DNA from: an uncultured Oscillospiraceae bacterium
Lineage (GTDB): Bacteria; Bacillota; Clostridia; Oscillospirales; Oscillospiraceae
Length of the DNA: 64,000 bases
Reading direction: 5' to 3'
Assembly (NCBI GenBank): GCA_910584835.1
Contig: CAJUEG010000003.1
Location: 1-64,000, forward strand
Part shown: positions 49,472 through 58,016 of the stretch, piece after piece
How positions within the stretch are numbered: position 1 is the stretch's first letter
How the letters are laid out: each line of letters starts with the position of its first letter
The notes under the pieces: generated by a model
What the model was told of the DNA's origin: nothing
The model's database searches: none
What the model saw: only the letters and a program-made list of their open reading frames with translations
Program-made: the position numbers and the translations under genes

Positions 49472-50106
49472 GGCGCCTCCTCGGAAATCATGTAGCTTAA
49501 CGTGAGCAGGCTGTCCGCGAAGTGTACGTCCTCCACCCGCACGCCGGGCATATCCTGCTGGGGCAGCTCCACGTTGGTGAAGTTCCAGATCCCTGTCACG
49601 CCGCAGGCCGCCACCCGCCGGGCCGTGGCCTCCGCCACCCCCGCCGGGACCGTGAGCACACATACGCTCACCTGATGCTCCCTCAAATAACCCTCCAATT
49701 CATCCACATGGTACACCGGCGTCCCGCTCAGCTGTTTTCCCACCAGCTCCGAGTCAACGTCAAAGGCTGCTGTCAGGCGAAACCCGTTGTCGGCAAAGGG
49801 GAAGTTCTCCATCAGCGCCCGCCCCAGGTTGCCCGCCCCCAGGATGACCACCGTATGATTTCGATTCATTCCCAGAATATCCGCCACCTCACAGCGCAGC
49901 CGCTCCACATTGTAGCCGTATCCCTGTTGGCCGAAGCCTCCGAAGCAGGACAGGTCCTGGCGGATCTGGGACGCGGTCAGCCCCATGGATTTTGCCAGGG
50001 AGCTGGAGGAGATCCGAACCGTCCCGCATCGGTACAAATCATCCAAATGCCGGTAATACCGCGGCAGCCGCCGGATTACCGCGGAAGATATTTTATCCTT
50101 TCTCAT
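49468..50106 (-). CDS. rex: Redox-sensing transcriptional repressor Rex
   Basis: 212 residues. An N-terminal winged helix (SSAVIRRLPRYYRHL, then LTASQIRQDLSCFGGFGQQG) precedes a Rossmann domain with VVILGAGNLGRAL (about 84-96) that binds NADH. Rex represses fermentation and respiratory genes when NADH is low. The ATG at 50106 is annotated; a TTG two codons earlier (50112) has a better ribosome-binding distance and could be the real start. A promoter lies at 50140-50168. Confidence 0.95.
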   Translation of the reverse strand: MRKDKISSAVIRRLPRYYRHLDDLYRCGTVRISSSSLAKSMGLTASQIRQDLSCFGGFGQQGYGYNVERLRCEVADILGMNRNHTVVILGAGNLGRALMENFPFADNGFRLTAAFDVDSELVGKQLSGTPVYHVDELEGYLREHQVSVCVLTVPAGVAEATARRVAACGVTGIWNFTNVELPQQDMPGVRVEDVHFADSLLTLSYMISEEAP

Positions 50107-50139
50107 ATGCAACCCGTTCCTTGCTCAAAAGTTTTTATC

Positions 50140-50168
50140 ATTTTACCGCAAATCCACCTGCTTGTCAA
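50140..50168 (-). promoter_or_regulatory. rex promoter
   Basis: TTGACA (50163-50168), 17 bp, TAAAAT (50140-50145). No full Rex operator (TTGTTAA-type palindrome) is seen over it. Confidence 0.8.
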
Positions 50169-50186
50169 ACCGCTGAGAGCCGTATT

Positions 50187-50214
50187 CACAATTTTTCAGC
50201 CGCCGCATATTATG
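50187..50214 (+). promoter_or_regulatory. Candidate mother-cell sporulation promoter
   Basis: CAC at 50187-50189, then 16 bp after the AC to CATATTATG (50206-50214), close to the sigma-K pattern AC-N16-CATAnnnTA; sigma-E is also possible. It is placed 30 bp before the wall-binding operon. The last position of the -10 does not match. Confidence 0.4.
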
Positions 50215-50243
50215 GATTACATTCTGATAAGGAGGAGTAGTCC

Positions 50244-50633
50244 ATGCCCCAAACCGGCTCCCTTGTTGTTCGCGTCTTTACCTCACAGGCACAGCTGCCC
50301 GTCTCCGGCGCCACCGTCATCATCTCCGCCCCCAGTGAAGACGGCCGCCGCAAGGTATTTTCCATCCAGACCACCGACGAGAGCGGCGGCACCCGGCCCT
50401 TTCAGCTGGAGGCCCCCGATAAGGCCCTGAGCGAAGGCCCCGGGCAGGCCGTCCCCTTTTCCGACTATTCCCTGGTGGTGGAGCATCCGGAGTACTACCT
50501 GGCCACCTTTGAAAAGCTCCAGGTGTTCCCCGGGGTAGAGACGGTGCAGAACGTCCCCCTGGTTCCCCTGCCTCAGCCCGCAGGGAACGACATCACCGCC
50601 GCCCCGGTGGTGGTCACCCCCCAGCCGCTGTGA
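50244..50633 (+). CDS. Small beta-sandwich protein (carboxypeptidase-regulatory-like)
   Basis: 129 residues with no signal peptide. GSLVVRVFTSQAQLPVSGATV resembles the start of a transthyretin-like/carboxypeptidase-regulatory domain, with a later YSLVVEHPEYYLATFEKLQV strand pair. The C-terminus is Pro/Val-rich (PLPQPAGND, VVVTPQPL). A GGAGGAG ribosome-binding site precedes it. It is first in a three-gene operon with two peptidoglycan-binding proteins. The absence of a secretion signal is consistent with mother-cell deposition on a spore. Confidence 0.75.
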   Translation: MPQTGSLVVRVFTSQAQLPVSGATVIISAPSEDGRRKVFSIQTTDESGGTRPFQLEAPDKALSEGPGQAVPFSDYSLVVEHPEYYLATFEKLQVFPGVETVQNVPLVPLPQPAGNDITAAPVVVTPQPL

Positions 50634-50664
50634 TGCGCCGCAAGCGTCAAATAAGGAGGTTTCC

Positions 50665-51849
50665 ATGCCTATATCAGTCACGCCTTACATACCGCAGACC
50701 ATCACCGTCCACACCGGCCCGGCCAATCAGTGGGCGGAAAATGTAACGGTGTCCTTTCCCGACTACATCAAAAACGTGGCCTCCAGCGAGATCTATCCCA
50801 CCTGGCCGGAGGCCGCCCTCCGTGCCAATATCCTGGCCCAGATTTCCTTCGCCCTCAACCGGGTATATACCGAGTACTACCCCAGCCGCGGCTATGACTT
50901 CGACATCACCGGCTCCACCATGAACGATCAGAAGTTCATCAAGGGCCGCAGCACTTTTGAAAACGTGGATAATCTGGTGGATGAGCTGTTCACCACCTAT
51001 ATCCGCCGCAAGGGCTTTGTGGAACCCCTTGCCGCCAAATTCTGCAACGGCACCACCGTCACCTGCGACGGCCTGTCCCAGTGGGGCAGCGAGGCGCTGG
51101 CCCGGCAGGGCATGGGCACTATGGACATTCTGCGCCACTATTATGGCGACAACATTGAGCTTGTGTCCAACACCCCCATCCGGGATATTGTCTACTCCTA
51201 CCCCGGCTACCCGCTGCAAACCGGCTCCTCGGGCAGCTATGTCACGGTGCTCCAGGCCATGCTCAACCGCATCTCCCGAAACTATCCCGCCATCCCCCGC
51301 ATCAGCCCGGTGGACGGCGTGTTCGGCAGCAGGACCGAGGAGTCTGTCAAAGCATTCCAGCGCATCTTTAACCTCACCCCCGACGGCATCGTGGGCCAGG
51401 GTACCTGGTACAAGCTGGTGTCTCTCCACGGGGCGGTGAGAAAACTGTCGGAGCTGGTCAGCGAAGGCCAGCCCTTCACCCAGATTCAGGGTCCCGCTCC
51501 CGGCGTCACCCTTCGGGAGGGAAGCACCGGTGTGGCGGTATCCGCCCTGCAGTACTTCATTTCCATCATCGGACAGTTCTCTCCCTCCATACCCGTACTG
51601 GCCATCGACGGCATCTTCGGGCCCCAGACCACCCAGGCCGTCAACGCCGTCCAGAGCCGCCTGGGCCTGCCCGTCACCGGCGTGGTGGACCAGGCTACCT
51701 GGCAGGGCATCTACGACGAATACCTGGGCATCGCCCGCACCGCTCTGGCCGGAGCCGGACTGCCCACCACCCCCCAGCAGATCGAGCAGCAGGTCATGTC
51801 GGGCCAGTTCCCCGGCTACGACCTCAGCTATGGAAGCACGGACACCTGA
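50665..51849 (+). CDS. SpoIID-like protein with two peptidoglycan-binding domains
   Basis: 394 residues, no signal peptide. Residues about 1-165 resemble a SpoIID/LytB region: YPTWPEAALRANILAQISFAL matches the segment containing the catalytic Glu, and DGLSQWGSEALARQGMG with ILRHYYGDNIEL matches the family C-terminal motif (usual form GHGVGMSQWGA). Here CDGLSQWG replaces GHGVGMSQWG, so a conserved His is missing. Two PG_binding_1 domains follow (GSSGSYVTVLQAMLNRI and GSTGVAVSALQYFISII, each with DGVFG/DGIFG). It may trim or grip spore peptidoglycan. It begins 31 bp after the beta-sandwich gene. Confidence 0.82.
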   Translation: MPISVTPYIPQTITVHTGPANQWAENVTVSFPDYIKNVASSEIYPTWPEAALRANILAQISFALNRVYTEYYPSRGYDFDITGSTMNDQKFIKGRSTFENVDNLVDELFTTYIRRKGFVEPLAAKFCNGTTVTCDGLSQWGSEALARQGMGTMDILRHYYGDNIELVSNTPIRDIVYSYPGYPLQTGSSGSYVTVLQAMLNRISRNYPAIPRISPVDGVFGSRTEESVKAFQRIFNLTPDGIVGQGTWYKLVSLHGAVRKLSELVSEGQPFTQIQGPAPGVTLREGSTGVAVSALQYFISIIGQFSPSIPVLAIDGIFGPQTTQAVNAVQSRLGLPVTGVVDQATWQGIYDEYLGIARTALAGAGLPTTPQQIEQQVMSGQFPGYDLSYGSTDT

Positions 51850-51866
51850 AAGGAAGGGAAACTGCT

Positions 51867-52424
51867 ATGAATACCAACACACCTGCACCCACCATTCTGC
51901 CCGAGCTCTCCGATGCCGGGCATAGCGGCCAGCCCATCCGCTCCCTCCAATACATGCTCAACCAGCTGGCCATTCACAACGACGTGCTCACCCGGCTTTC
52001 GGTAGACGGCATTTTCGGTGAGCGCACCCTGGAGGCCGTCATGGTGTTCCAGCGGGAGAACGGCCTGCCTGTCACCGGCGTGGTGGACTTGACCACCTGG
52101 AACGCCATCCGGGCCGCCTACGTCCACGTGGAGCTGATGTACGGCTTTCCCCCCGCCCTCAACGTGCTGCCCTGCGGTACCTACACCGCCGTGGAGGGCC
52201 AGGAGTGCGAAGTGCTGCGCATCGTCCAGGCCATGTTCGGTTCCCTCACCAAGGTGATGAGCAATTTCAGCCCCTGCCAGATAAACTGCTGCAACGACGG
52301 CGAGACCTATAAAAACCTTCAGGAGGTCCAGCGCCTGGCCGGCCTGCCCATCACCGGCACTCTGGACCGGTCCACCTGGGCCTACATGGTTCAGCTCTAT
52401 CAAGCTCTGGTCACCCGGAGCTGA
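51867..52424 (+). CDS. Peptidoglycan-binding domain protein
   Basis: 185 residues, no signal peptide. The first PG_binding_1 domain is clear (GHSGQPIRSLQYMLNQLAIH, then VDGIFGERTLEAVMVFQREN and VTGVVDLTTW). The C-terminal half is a degenerate second copy (LRIVQAMFG to NLQEVQRLAGLPITGTLDRS). Four Cys residues lie in the second half, two adjacent (INCCND). It follows the SpoIID-like gene by 17 bp with its own GGAAGG site. There is no clear terminator before the next promoter. Confidence 0.8.
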   Translation: MNTNTPAPTILPELSDAGHSGQPIRSLQYMLNQLAIHNDVLTRLSVDGIFGERTLEAVMVFQRENGLPVTGVVDLTTWNAIRAAYVHVELMYGFPPALNVLPCGTYTAVEGQECEVLRIVQAMFGSLTKVMSNFSPCQINCCNDGETYKNLQEVQRLAGLPITGTLDRSTWAYMVQLYQALVTRS

Positions 52425-52440
52425 GCTGTCAAATCCCCCC

Positions 52441-52469
52441 TTGCCATCCACCCCATAATCCGCTATAAT
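52441..52469 (+). promoter_or_regulatory. Promoter of the DUF4364 gene
   Basis: TTGCCA (52441-52446), 17 bp, TATAAT (52464-52469). Confidence 0.8.
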
Positions 52470-52504
52470 GAGCGGGTACATCGGATGGCAAAGGAGGGAC
52501 CTCT

Positions 52505-53044
52505 ATGGCCAGATTTGGATTCATCCATGACAAGCTGGACATCAAGCTGCTGATCCTCTACATCATGGACCGCGTAGCCGCCCCCATCGACTTTGCCACC
52601 CTTACCGATCTGTCCATGTGCGACAGCGGCGTGGACTACTTCCAGTTCGCTGAGGCGGCGGCGGAGCTGACAGACAGCGGTCATCTGGACCGGCAGGGGG
52701 ACATCTATTCCGTCACCGAAAAGGGCCGCCGGGCCTGCGCCGCCGGAGAGAGCAGCCTCTCCCCCGTCGTCCGCCAGAGATGTGACCGGCGGCTGGCCCC
52801 GCTGAACCAGGCCCTCAAACGCAAGGCCCAGGTCCGTGCCCGGGTGGAGGAAGCTCCCCAGGGCTTTGACGTGTGCCTGTCCATGGACGATGACCAGGGC
52901 AGCCTGTTTTCCCTCACGCTGCTCTCCCCCACCGGGGAAGACGCCCAGCGTATCGCCGACCGCTTCCTGGCCCATCCGGACCGGGTATACAACGGGCTTT
53001 TAGGCGTGCTGCTCACAGATGACGAAGGGAGGCAACCCCAATGA
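52505..53044 (+). CDS. DUF4364 protein, probable winged-helix regulator
   Basis: 179 residues. FIHDKLDIKLLILYIMDRV and the following helix-turn-helix-like region (ATLTDLSMCDSGVDYFQFAE) open the family; LDRQGDIYSVTEKGRRACA is a typical wing segment. The C-terminal part is a mixed alpha/beta domain (VCLSMDDDQGSLFSLTLLSP). Function is unknown, and DNA binding is inferred from the fold. It overlaps the PF06541 membrane protein gene by 4 bp. Confidence 0.82.
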   Translation: MARFGFIHDKLDIKLLILYIMDRVAAPIDFATLTDLSMCDSGVDYFQFAEAAAELTDSGHLDRQGDIYSVTEKGRRACAAGESSLSPVVRQRCDRRLAPLNQALKRKAQVRARVEEAPQGFDVCLSMDDDQGSLFSLTLLSPTGEDAQRIADRFLAHPDRVYNGLLGVLLTDDEGRQPQ

Positions 53045-53856
53045 GCCTTATGGGCTTTCCAGTTTCCAACCTGTTTCTCTATTTCATCCTGTACTCCTTT
53101 TTGGGCTGGGTGATGGAGACCTGTTACTGTTCCATCGCGGAACGGCGTCTGGTAGCCCGCGGATTTCTCTACGGCCCTATCTGTCCCATCTACGGCGGCG
53201 GCGTGGTGCTGATGGTTCTGTTCTTCACGCCCTTGAAGCAGAATTTGGTTCTTTTCTACGTAGTTGCCGTGGTGGTCATGACCTCCTGGGAGTACCTGGT
53301 GGGCTGGGTGCTTGAAATCACCACCCACGTGAAGTATTGGGATTACTCCCAGTTCCGCTTCAACCTTAAAGGCCGGGTATGCCTGTGGGTGGCCCTGACA
53401 TGGGGGGTACTGTCCTACATTGTAATTTTCTTCATCCACCCGCCCATCCAGGAGCTGATAGAAAACCTCCCCGTGTGGCTGGAGTTTATGCTTTGCGGCG
53501 CGTTTTTGGCGCTGCTGTCGGTGGACGCCGTACTCACGATCCGGCATCTGGCCCTGGTGTCCAAATTGGTGGTGGGCGTCACCCAGCTGGGACAGGAACT
53601 CCAGCTCCAGGCCGCTCTTGGCAAGGCCGAGCTCAGCGACCGGCTGGAGGACAGCGCCGCATCCCTGCGTCAGCGCTACAGCGATCAGGTGGCCCAGCTG
53701 GAAAAATACAGCCGTCGGTTCCGCCACGTCTACGGTTCGCTGAAGGTGAACCAGAAGTACTCTGTCAGCCATGAGGATATCCTGGCCGCCGCCGCGCTGG
53801 CCAAGGAGGAGCTGCTCCGCTACAAGGATGCCATCAAGTCCCGCGCCAAGCGCTGA
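53041..53856 (+). CDS. PF06541 putative ABC-transporter-permease-like membrane protein (copy 1)
   Basis: 271 residues. Five or so membrane segments lie in the first 165 residues. The family signature is YSFLGWVMETCYCSI, then GFLYGPICPIYGGG and EYLVGWVLEITTHVKYWDYS. The C-terminal 100 residues are helical and soluble (LEDSAASLRQRYSDQVAQLEK, likely coiled coil). The permease label comes from the family name; no transport substrate or ATPase partner is known. Translation is coupled to the DUF4364 gene. Confidence 0.85.
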   Translation: MSLMGFPVSNLFLYFILYSFLGWVMETCYCSIAERRLVARGFLYGPICPIYGGGVVLMVLFFTPLKQNLVLFYVVAVVVMTSWEYLVGWVLEITTHVKYWDYSQFRFNLKGRVCLWVALTWGVLSYIVIFFIHPPIQELIENLPVWLEFMLCGAFLALLSVDAVLTIRHLALVSKLVVGVTQLGQELQLQAALGKAELSDRLEDSAASLRQRYSDQVAQLEKYSRRFRHVYGSLKVNQKYSVSHEDILAAAALAKEELLRYKDAIKSRAKR

Positions 53857-53870
53857 TCCTCCCACAAATC

Positions 53871-53908
53871 AAAAGCAGCCCGCCGGAATGTCCGGCGGGC
53901 TGCTTTTC
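53871..53908. terminator. Bidirectional terminator
   Basis: A 14-bp stem (AGCAGCCCGCCGGA and its complement) with A/T runs on both sides, between the convergent PF06541 gene and the nucleoside importer. Confidence 0.88.
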
Positions 53909-53919
53909 TGTTTTGGCCG

Positions 53920-54954
53920 TCAGCGCTGCCCCTTGTCGTAAGGAATTCCCTCCGCCTTGGGCGCACGGGATTTCTTAGAGGTAAAGGCCAGCACCACCAG
54001 GGTGATAATGTAGGGCAGCATACGGTAGACGTGGCTGCTGATAGGCGCATTGGCCAGCATGCAGACGCCGTCGCCGTTGATGTCGATGGAAGCGTAGGAC
54101 GCCGCAATGCACTTGAACAGGCCGAACAGCAGCGCCGCCCCTGCGATATTCAGCGGCTTCCAGTTGCCGAAGATCATGACGGCCAGGGCCAAAAAGCCGA
54201 AGCCCGCCACATCGCCGGTAGAGGCGCAGTTTGCGGTGGTCAGCGCATAGACGAAGCCGCCCATGCCCGCCAGGGCGCCGGAAATGGTGGTGCCCGCATA
54301 CCGCATCTTGTAGACATTGATGCCCAGAGAGTCGGCCGCCTGAGGATTTTCGCCGCAGGAGCGCAGCCTCAAGCCAAATCTGGTCTTATAGAGCAGGATG
54401 GACAGTATCGCGAAGAGCAAAATGCAGACATAGGTCGCCAGGTATACCCTATTAATGAAGGTCTCCCCCAAAAAGCCCAGATCTGTTTGTCGGTCGATGC
54501 CGAAGGTGCTCTTTTTAATCATAAACCAGCTGGCGGCGTCGCTGCCGTCCGCCATTCCCAGGGTATTCTGGTTGGCAATGATCCGGATGAGGAAGAGCAC
54601 CAAGGCGGGGGCCATCAGGTTCAGCGCTGTGCCGCCGATGGTCTGATCCGCCTTCAGGTTTACCGAGGCAAAGGACAGCAGCAGGGAAAATACCGCGCCC
54701 AGTACTCCCGCCGCCAGCATGGCCAGCAGCTCCAGCCCCTGGAGGGTCATCCAGTTCCTGGCTGCAAAAGCGTCGTGGAACAGGGCAACGCCCTGCATAA
54801 CATTCACGAAGAGGACGCCTACAAAGGCGCCGAAAATCATGATGCCCTCCAAAGCCAGGTTGATAATCCCGCTTCGCTCGGCAAACACGCCGGCCAGCGC
54901 AACAATCATCAGCGGGACGGCGTAGAGCAGGGTCTGTTGGATCAAAAACGTCAT
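53920..54954 (-). CDS. Nucleoside ABC transporter permease (RnsD/NupQ-like)
   Basis: 344 residues with about eight membrane segments. It has the BPD_transp_2 features ERSGIINLALEGIMIFGAF near the N-terminus and GENPQAADSLGINVYKMRY in the cytoplasmic loop that contacts the ATPase. It is the smaller permease of a BMP-type importer and overlaps the larger permease gene by 4 bp. The substrate class, nucleosides, is inferred from the binding protein and the nearby deoC. Confidence 0.93.
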   Translation of the reverse strand: MTFLIQQTLLYAVPLMIVALAGVFAERSGIINLALEGIMIFGAFVGVLFVNVMQGVALFHDAFAARNWMTLQGLELLAMLAAGVLGAVFSLLLSFASVNLKADQTIGGTALNLMAPALVLFLIRIIANQNTLGMADGSDAASWFMIKKSTFGIDRQTDLGFLGETFINRVYLATYVCILLFAILSILLYKTRFGLRLRSCGENPQAADSLGINVYKMRYAGTTISGALAGMGGFVYALTTANCASTGDVAGFGFLALAVMIFGNWKPLNIAGAALLFGLFKCIAASYASIDINGDGVCMLANAPISSHVYRMLPYIITLVVLAFTSKKSRAPKAEGIPYDKGQR

Positions 54955-56243
54955 TCCCGCTCCCCTCCTTTCTCAACGGAGGCTTTCTTCACGGTGTTTT
55001 CCTCCGCCGGCCCGTCCGGCACAGCCTCTGCCGGCTTGTCCTTCTTTCGGGCGGTCAGCAGTGTTTTTATAAGCAGGGAGAACGCGCTGAGGTAGACGAT
55101 GACGGAGATGATAACGTCGGTGATGTATTCATTGTAGGCGGTCAATTTGGTCAGCTGCAGGCCCACAATATTCAGCATGGACATAAAGCAGCCGGTAAAG
55201 ATGACGCCGATGGGGTTATTGGCCGCCAGCAAAGCTACGGGGATGCCGTTGAAGCCGGTGGCCGGAAGGGACTGGTAGGTCTGCCAGAAGAACTCCGTAT
55301 TGCCCGCCAGATAGTACAGCGCGGCCCCCGCCCCGGACAAGGCCCCGGCAATGGCCATGGACAGCACAATGTTCCGCTTGTCGTTGATTCCGGCATACCG
55401 GGCGGCGTGACGGTTGGAGCCGCAGGCCTTAAGCTGATAGCCCAGAGTGGTCTTGGTCATGAGGATGTACACACCGATGGCAATCAGAATCGCGACAAGG
55501 ATGCCTGCGTTGACCTGAGAACCGGGGAAAATTTTGTCCAGCCCCAGCTTTGCCGTCTGGACGCCGCTGCCATCCACATAGGTCCAGGCCCCGTCCACCA
55601 TGGTCCGGCCATAGGCGGTCTTGTAGACGTAGCTGCTCTTGGTGTTCTCCACGGTGTTCTGGAATATCTTGTTCGCATCAAAGAACCAGGTCACCAGATT
55701 GGCGGCGATCCAGTTTGTCATAATGCAGGCAAGCACTTCATTGATGTTGAGCATTGCTTTCACAATGCCGGGGATACACCCCCACAGGGCTCCCGCCAGC
55801 ATGCCGCCCAAAAAGGCCAGCAGCCAGATGACAGGGCTTGGCAGTGCCGAGACGGGGATGCCCAGCGCTATGGCCAGAGTGACCATGGTGCTCATCAGGT
55901 ACTGTCCCGGCGCGCCGATGTTAAATAAGCCCGTCTTAAAGGCCACCGACACGGACAGCCCGGTGAGGATCAGCGGAGTGGCCCGGAAGAGCATGTTGCC
56001 GATGTTTTGGGGATTGAACCCCCAAGTCAACCCCCCCGACGCGTTCCGGCCCGTGCTGAGAATCCCAAAGAAAATGAGGCGGATGCCTTCCCAGGCGCTT
56101 GTCAGGCCAAGGTTATCGCTGAACAAGCCCACAAGCAGCACCAGAATGCTGCCTACCGCCAAACCGATGACAATGGAGAGCAGGGACGCCAGCACCGTCT
56201 TTGTCCCGTCCTTCTGCAGCAGAGTCCTTCCTTGCTCCTTCAT
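54951..56243 (-). CDS. Nucleoside ABC transporter permease (RnsC/NupP-like)
   Basis: 430 residues. The N-terminal half has several membrane segments and the conserved FKTGLFNIGAPGQYLMS; KACGSNRHAARYAGIN is the ATPase-coupling loop. A 45-residue hydrophilic insertion (around QNTVENTKSSYVYKTAYGRT) lies between membrane segments, probably outside the cell, and is typical of the larger subunit. The C-terminal tail is charged (TARKKDKPAEAV). Confidence 0.92.
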   Translation of the reverse strand: MKEQGRTLLQKDGTKTVLASLLSIVIGLAVGSILVLLVGLFSDNLGLTSAWEGIRLIFFGILSTGRNASGGLTWGFNPQNIGNMLFRATPLILTGLSVSVAFKTGLFNIGAPGQYLMSTMVTLAIALGIPVSALPSPVIWLLAFLGGMLAGALWGCIPGIVKAMLNINEVLACIMTNWIAANLVTWFFDANKIFQNTVENTKSSYVYKTAYGRTMVDGAWTYVDGSGVQTAKLGLDKIFPGSQVNAGILVAILIAIGVYILMTKTTLGYQLKACGSNRHAARYAGINDKRNIVLSMAIAGALSGAGAALYYLAGNTEFFWQTYQSLPATGFNGIPVALLAANNPIGVIFTGCFMSMLNIVGLQLTKLTAYNEYITDVIISVIVYLSAFSLLIKTLLTARKKDKPAEAVPDGPAEENTVKKASVEKGGERE

Positions 56244-56298
56244 TCGCCCTCGTCCTCCTCTCCGGTATAGATTTGGACGAGATTCGGATATTTCACAC

Positions 56299-57858
56299 TC
56301 ACGCGCCCTTCTCCCCCTTCCCGCTCATGTCCATTCGTTTTGCCCCGGCCATATAGAGGCCCAGCTCCTGTACGGTGGTCTGCTTGGGGTCCAGCTCTCC
56401 TACGATTTCCCCCTCGTACATCACCAGGATGCGGTCCGATAAGCTCATCACCTCATCCAGCTCCAGGCTGACCAGCAGTACGGCGTGACCCTTATCCCGC
56501 TCCGCCACCAATTGGCCGTGGATATACTCAATGGCGCCCACATCCAGGCCGCGGGTTGGCTGGACGGCCACGATAAGGGGCTTCTCCCGGTCCACTTCCC
56601 GGGCGATAATAGCCTTTTGCTGGTTGCCGCCGGACATGGAGCGGGCCACGGTCACCGGGCCCTGCCCGGAGCGCACGTCGTACTGCTCGATGAGCTGCCC
56701 GGCGTACTCCCGCACCGCGCCCTGGTTGATAAAGCCGCGGGTCTGGAACTGCTTCTCGTTGAACCGCTGGAGCACCAGGTTCTGTTCCAGCGTGAAGTCC
56801 AGCACCAAGCCGTGCTTGTGCCGGTCCTCGGGGATGTGGCTCATGTTGGCCCCCCGGTGCTTGATGGACGCGTGGGAGATATCTTCCCCGCAAAGGGTAA
56901 CGGTTCCGCCGGAGCTCTTCTCCAGCCCCGTCAGGCCGTAGACCAGCTCGGTCTGCCCGTTGCCGTCAATGCCCGCGATGCACAGGATCTCCCCGGCCCT
57001 GGCCTGGAAGGAGACATGGTTGACAGCGTTTTTCTTATGGCTCCGGGAGGGGACACACAAATCATGTACCTCCAGCACCGGCGCACCCGGCTGGGCGGGC
57101 GCTTTGGTCACCTCAAGCTGTACCGGCCGGCCCACCATCATATTGGACAGGGAGTGCTTGTCCGTGTCCTTGGTATCCACGGTACCGATGTACTTGCCTT
57201 TGCGCAGCACTGTCACCCGGTCGGATACCGCCATGATCTCGTTGAGCTTATGGGAGATGAACAGAATGGACTTGCCCTCCTTGGCAAACTCCTTCATGGT
57301 TCCCATCAGCTCATCAATCTCCTGGGGGGTGAGCACGGCGGTGGGTTCGTCGAAAATCAGGATTTCGTTGTCCCGGTAGAGCATCTTGAGAATCTCCACC
57401 CGCTGCTGCATCCCAACCGTAATATCCTCCACCTTGGCGTCCAGGTCCACCTTCAGGCCATAGCGTTCAGACAGGGCTTCAACCTTGGCCCGGGCCGCCT
57501 TCTTTTGAAGGAACCCCACTCTTGTGGTTTCCGCCCCGAGGATGATATTGTCCAGCACGGTGAACACCTCAATCAGCTTGAAGTGCTGGTGAACCATGCC
57601 GATGCCCAGGGCGGTGGCATCGTTGGGGTCGTTGATTTTGACCTCCTGGCCGTTTTTCTTGATGATCCCCTTCTCCGGCTGGTAAAGGCCGAAGAGGACG
57701 CTCATCAGCGTGGATTTTCCCGCCCCGTTCTCCCCCAGGAGGGCGTGGATCTCCCCCCGGCGGAGCTGAAGGGTGATATCATCGTTGGCGATAATACCCG
57801 GAAATTCCTTGGTAATGTGAAGCATCTCAATGATGTTCTCAGATTCCATCGTCCTCAT
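56299..57858 (-). CDS. Nucleoside ABC transporter ATP-binding protein (RnsB/NupO-like)
   Basis: 519 residues with two fused ATPase domains. Domain 1 has GENGAGKSTL, VGMQQRVEILKML and ILIFDEPTAVLTPQE; domain 2 has the degenerate Walker A GIDGNGQTEL and a signature MSGGNQQKAI. This doubled form is the rule in the sugar/nucleoside subfamily. The start may be at ATG 57858 or three codons later (GAGGA is close to the second). It is separated from bmpA by a partial terminator. Confidence 0.94.
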   Translation of the reverse strand: MRTMESENIIEMLHITKEFPGIIANDDITLQLRRGEIHALLGENGAGKSTLMSVLFGLYQPEKGIIKKNGQEVKINDPNDATALGIGMVHQHFKLIEVFTVLDNIILGAETTRVGFLQKKAARAKVEALSERYGLKVDLDAKVEDITVGMQQRVEILKMLYRDNEILIFDEPTAVLTPQEIDELMGTMKEFAKEGKSILFISHKLNEIMAVSDRVTVLRKGKYIGTVDTKDTDKHSLSNMMVGRPVQLEVTKAPAQPGAPVLEVHDLCVPSRSHKKNAVNHVSFQARAGEILCIAGIDGNGQTELVYGLTGLEKSSGGTVTLCGEDISHASIKHRGANMSHIPEDRHKHGLVLDFTLEQNLVLQRFNEKQFQTRGFINQGAVREYAGQLIEQYDVRSGQGPVTVARSMSGGNQQKAIIAREVDREKPLIVAVQPTRGLDVGAIEYIHGQLVAERDKGHAVLLVSLELDEVMSLSDRILVMYEGEIVGELDPKQTTVQELGLYMAGAKRMDMSGKGEKGA

Positions 57859-57965
57859 CCCGCTTCCTGTCTAAAATGTCAACACCGGGCCCTATGGAAA
57901 GCCCCATTATGTTGATTATACCTGATGTTCGACAAAAACACAAGGGAATTCTTCCACACGCTTTA

Positions 57966-58000
57966 AAAACAGGCGAGACGCTGTGCGTCCCGCCTGTTTT
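57966..58000 (-). terminator. Intra-operon terminator after the binding-protein gene
   Basis: A 10-bp outer stem (AAAACAGGCG / CGCCTGTTTT) extended by a GACGC/GCGTC inner stem, with five T on the minus strand. It would leave more binding protein than transporter, a usual arrangement. Confidence 0.8.
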
Positions 58001-58016
58001 AAGCTCAACTATGGAA

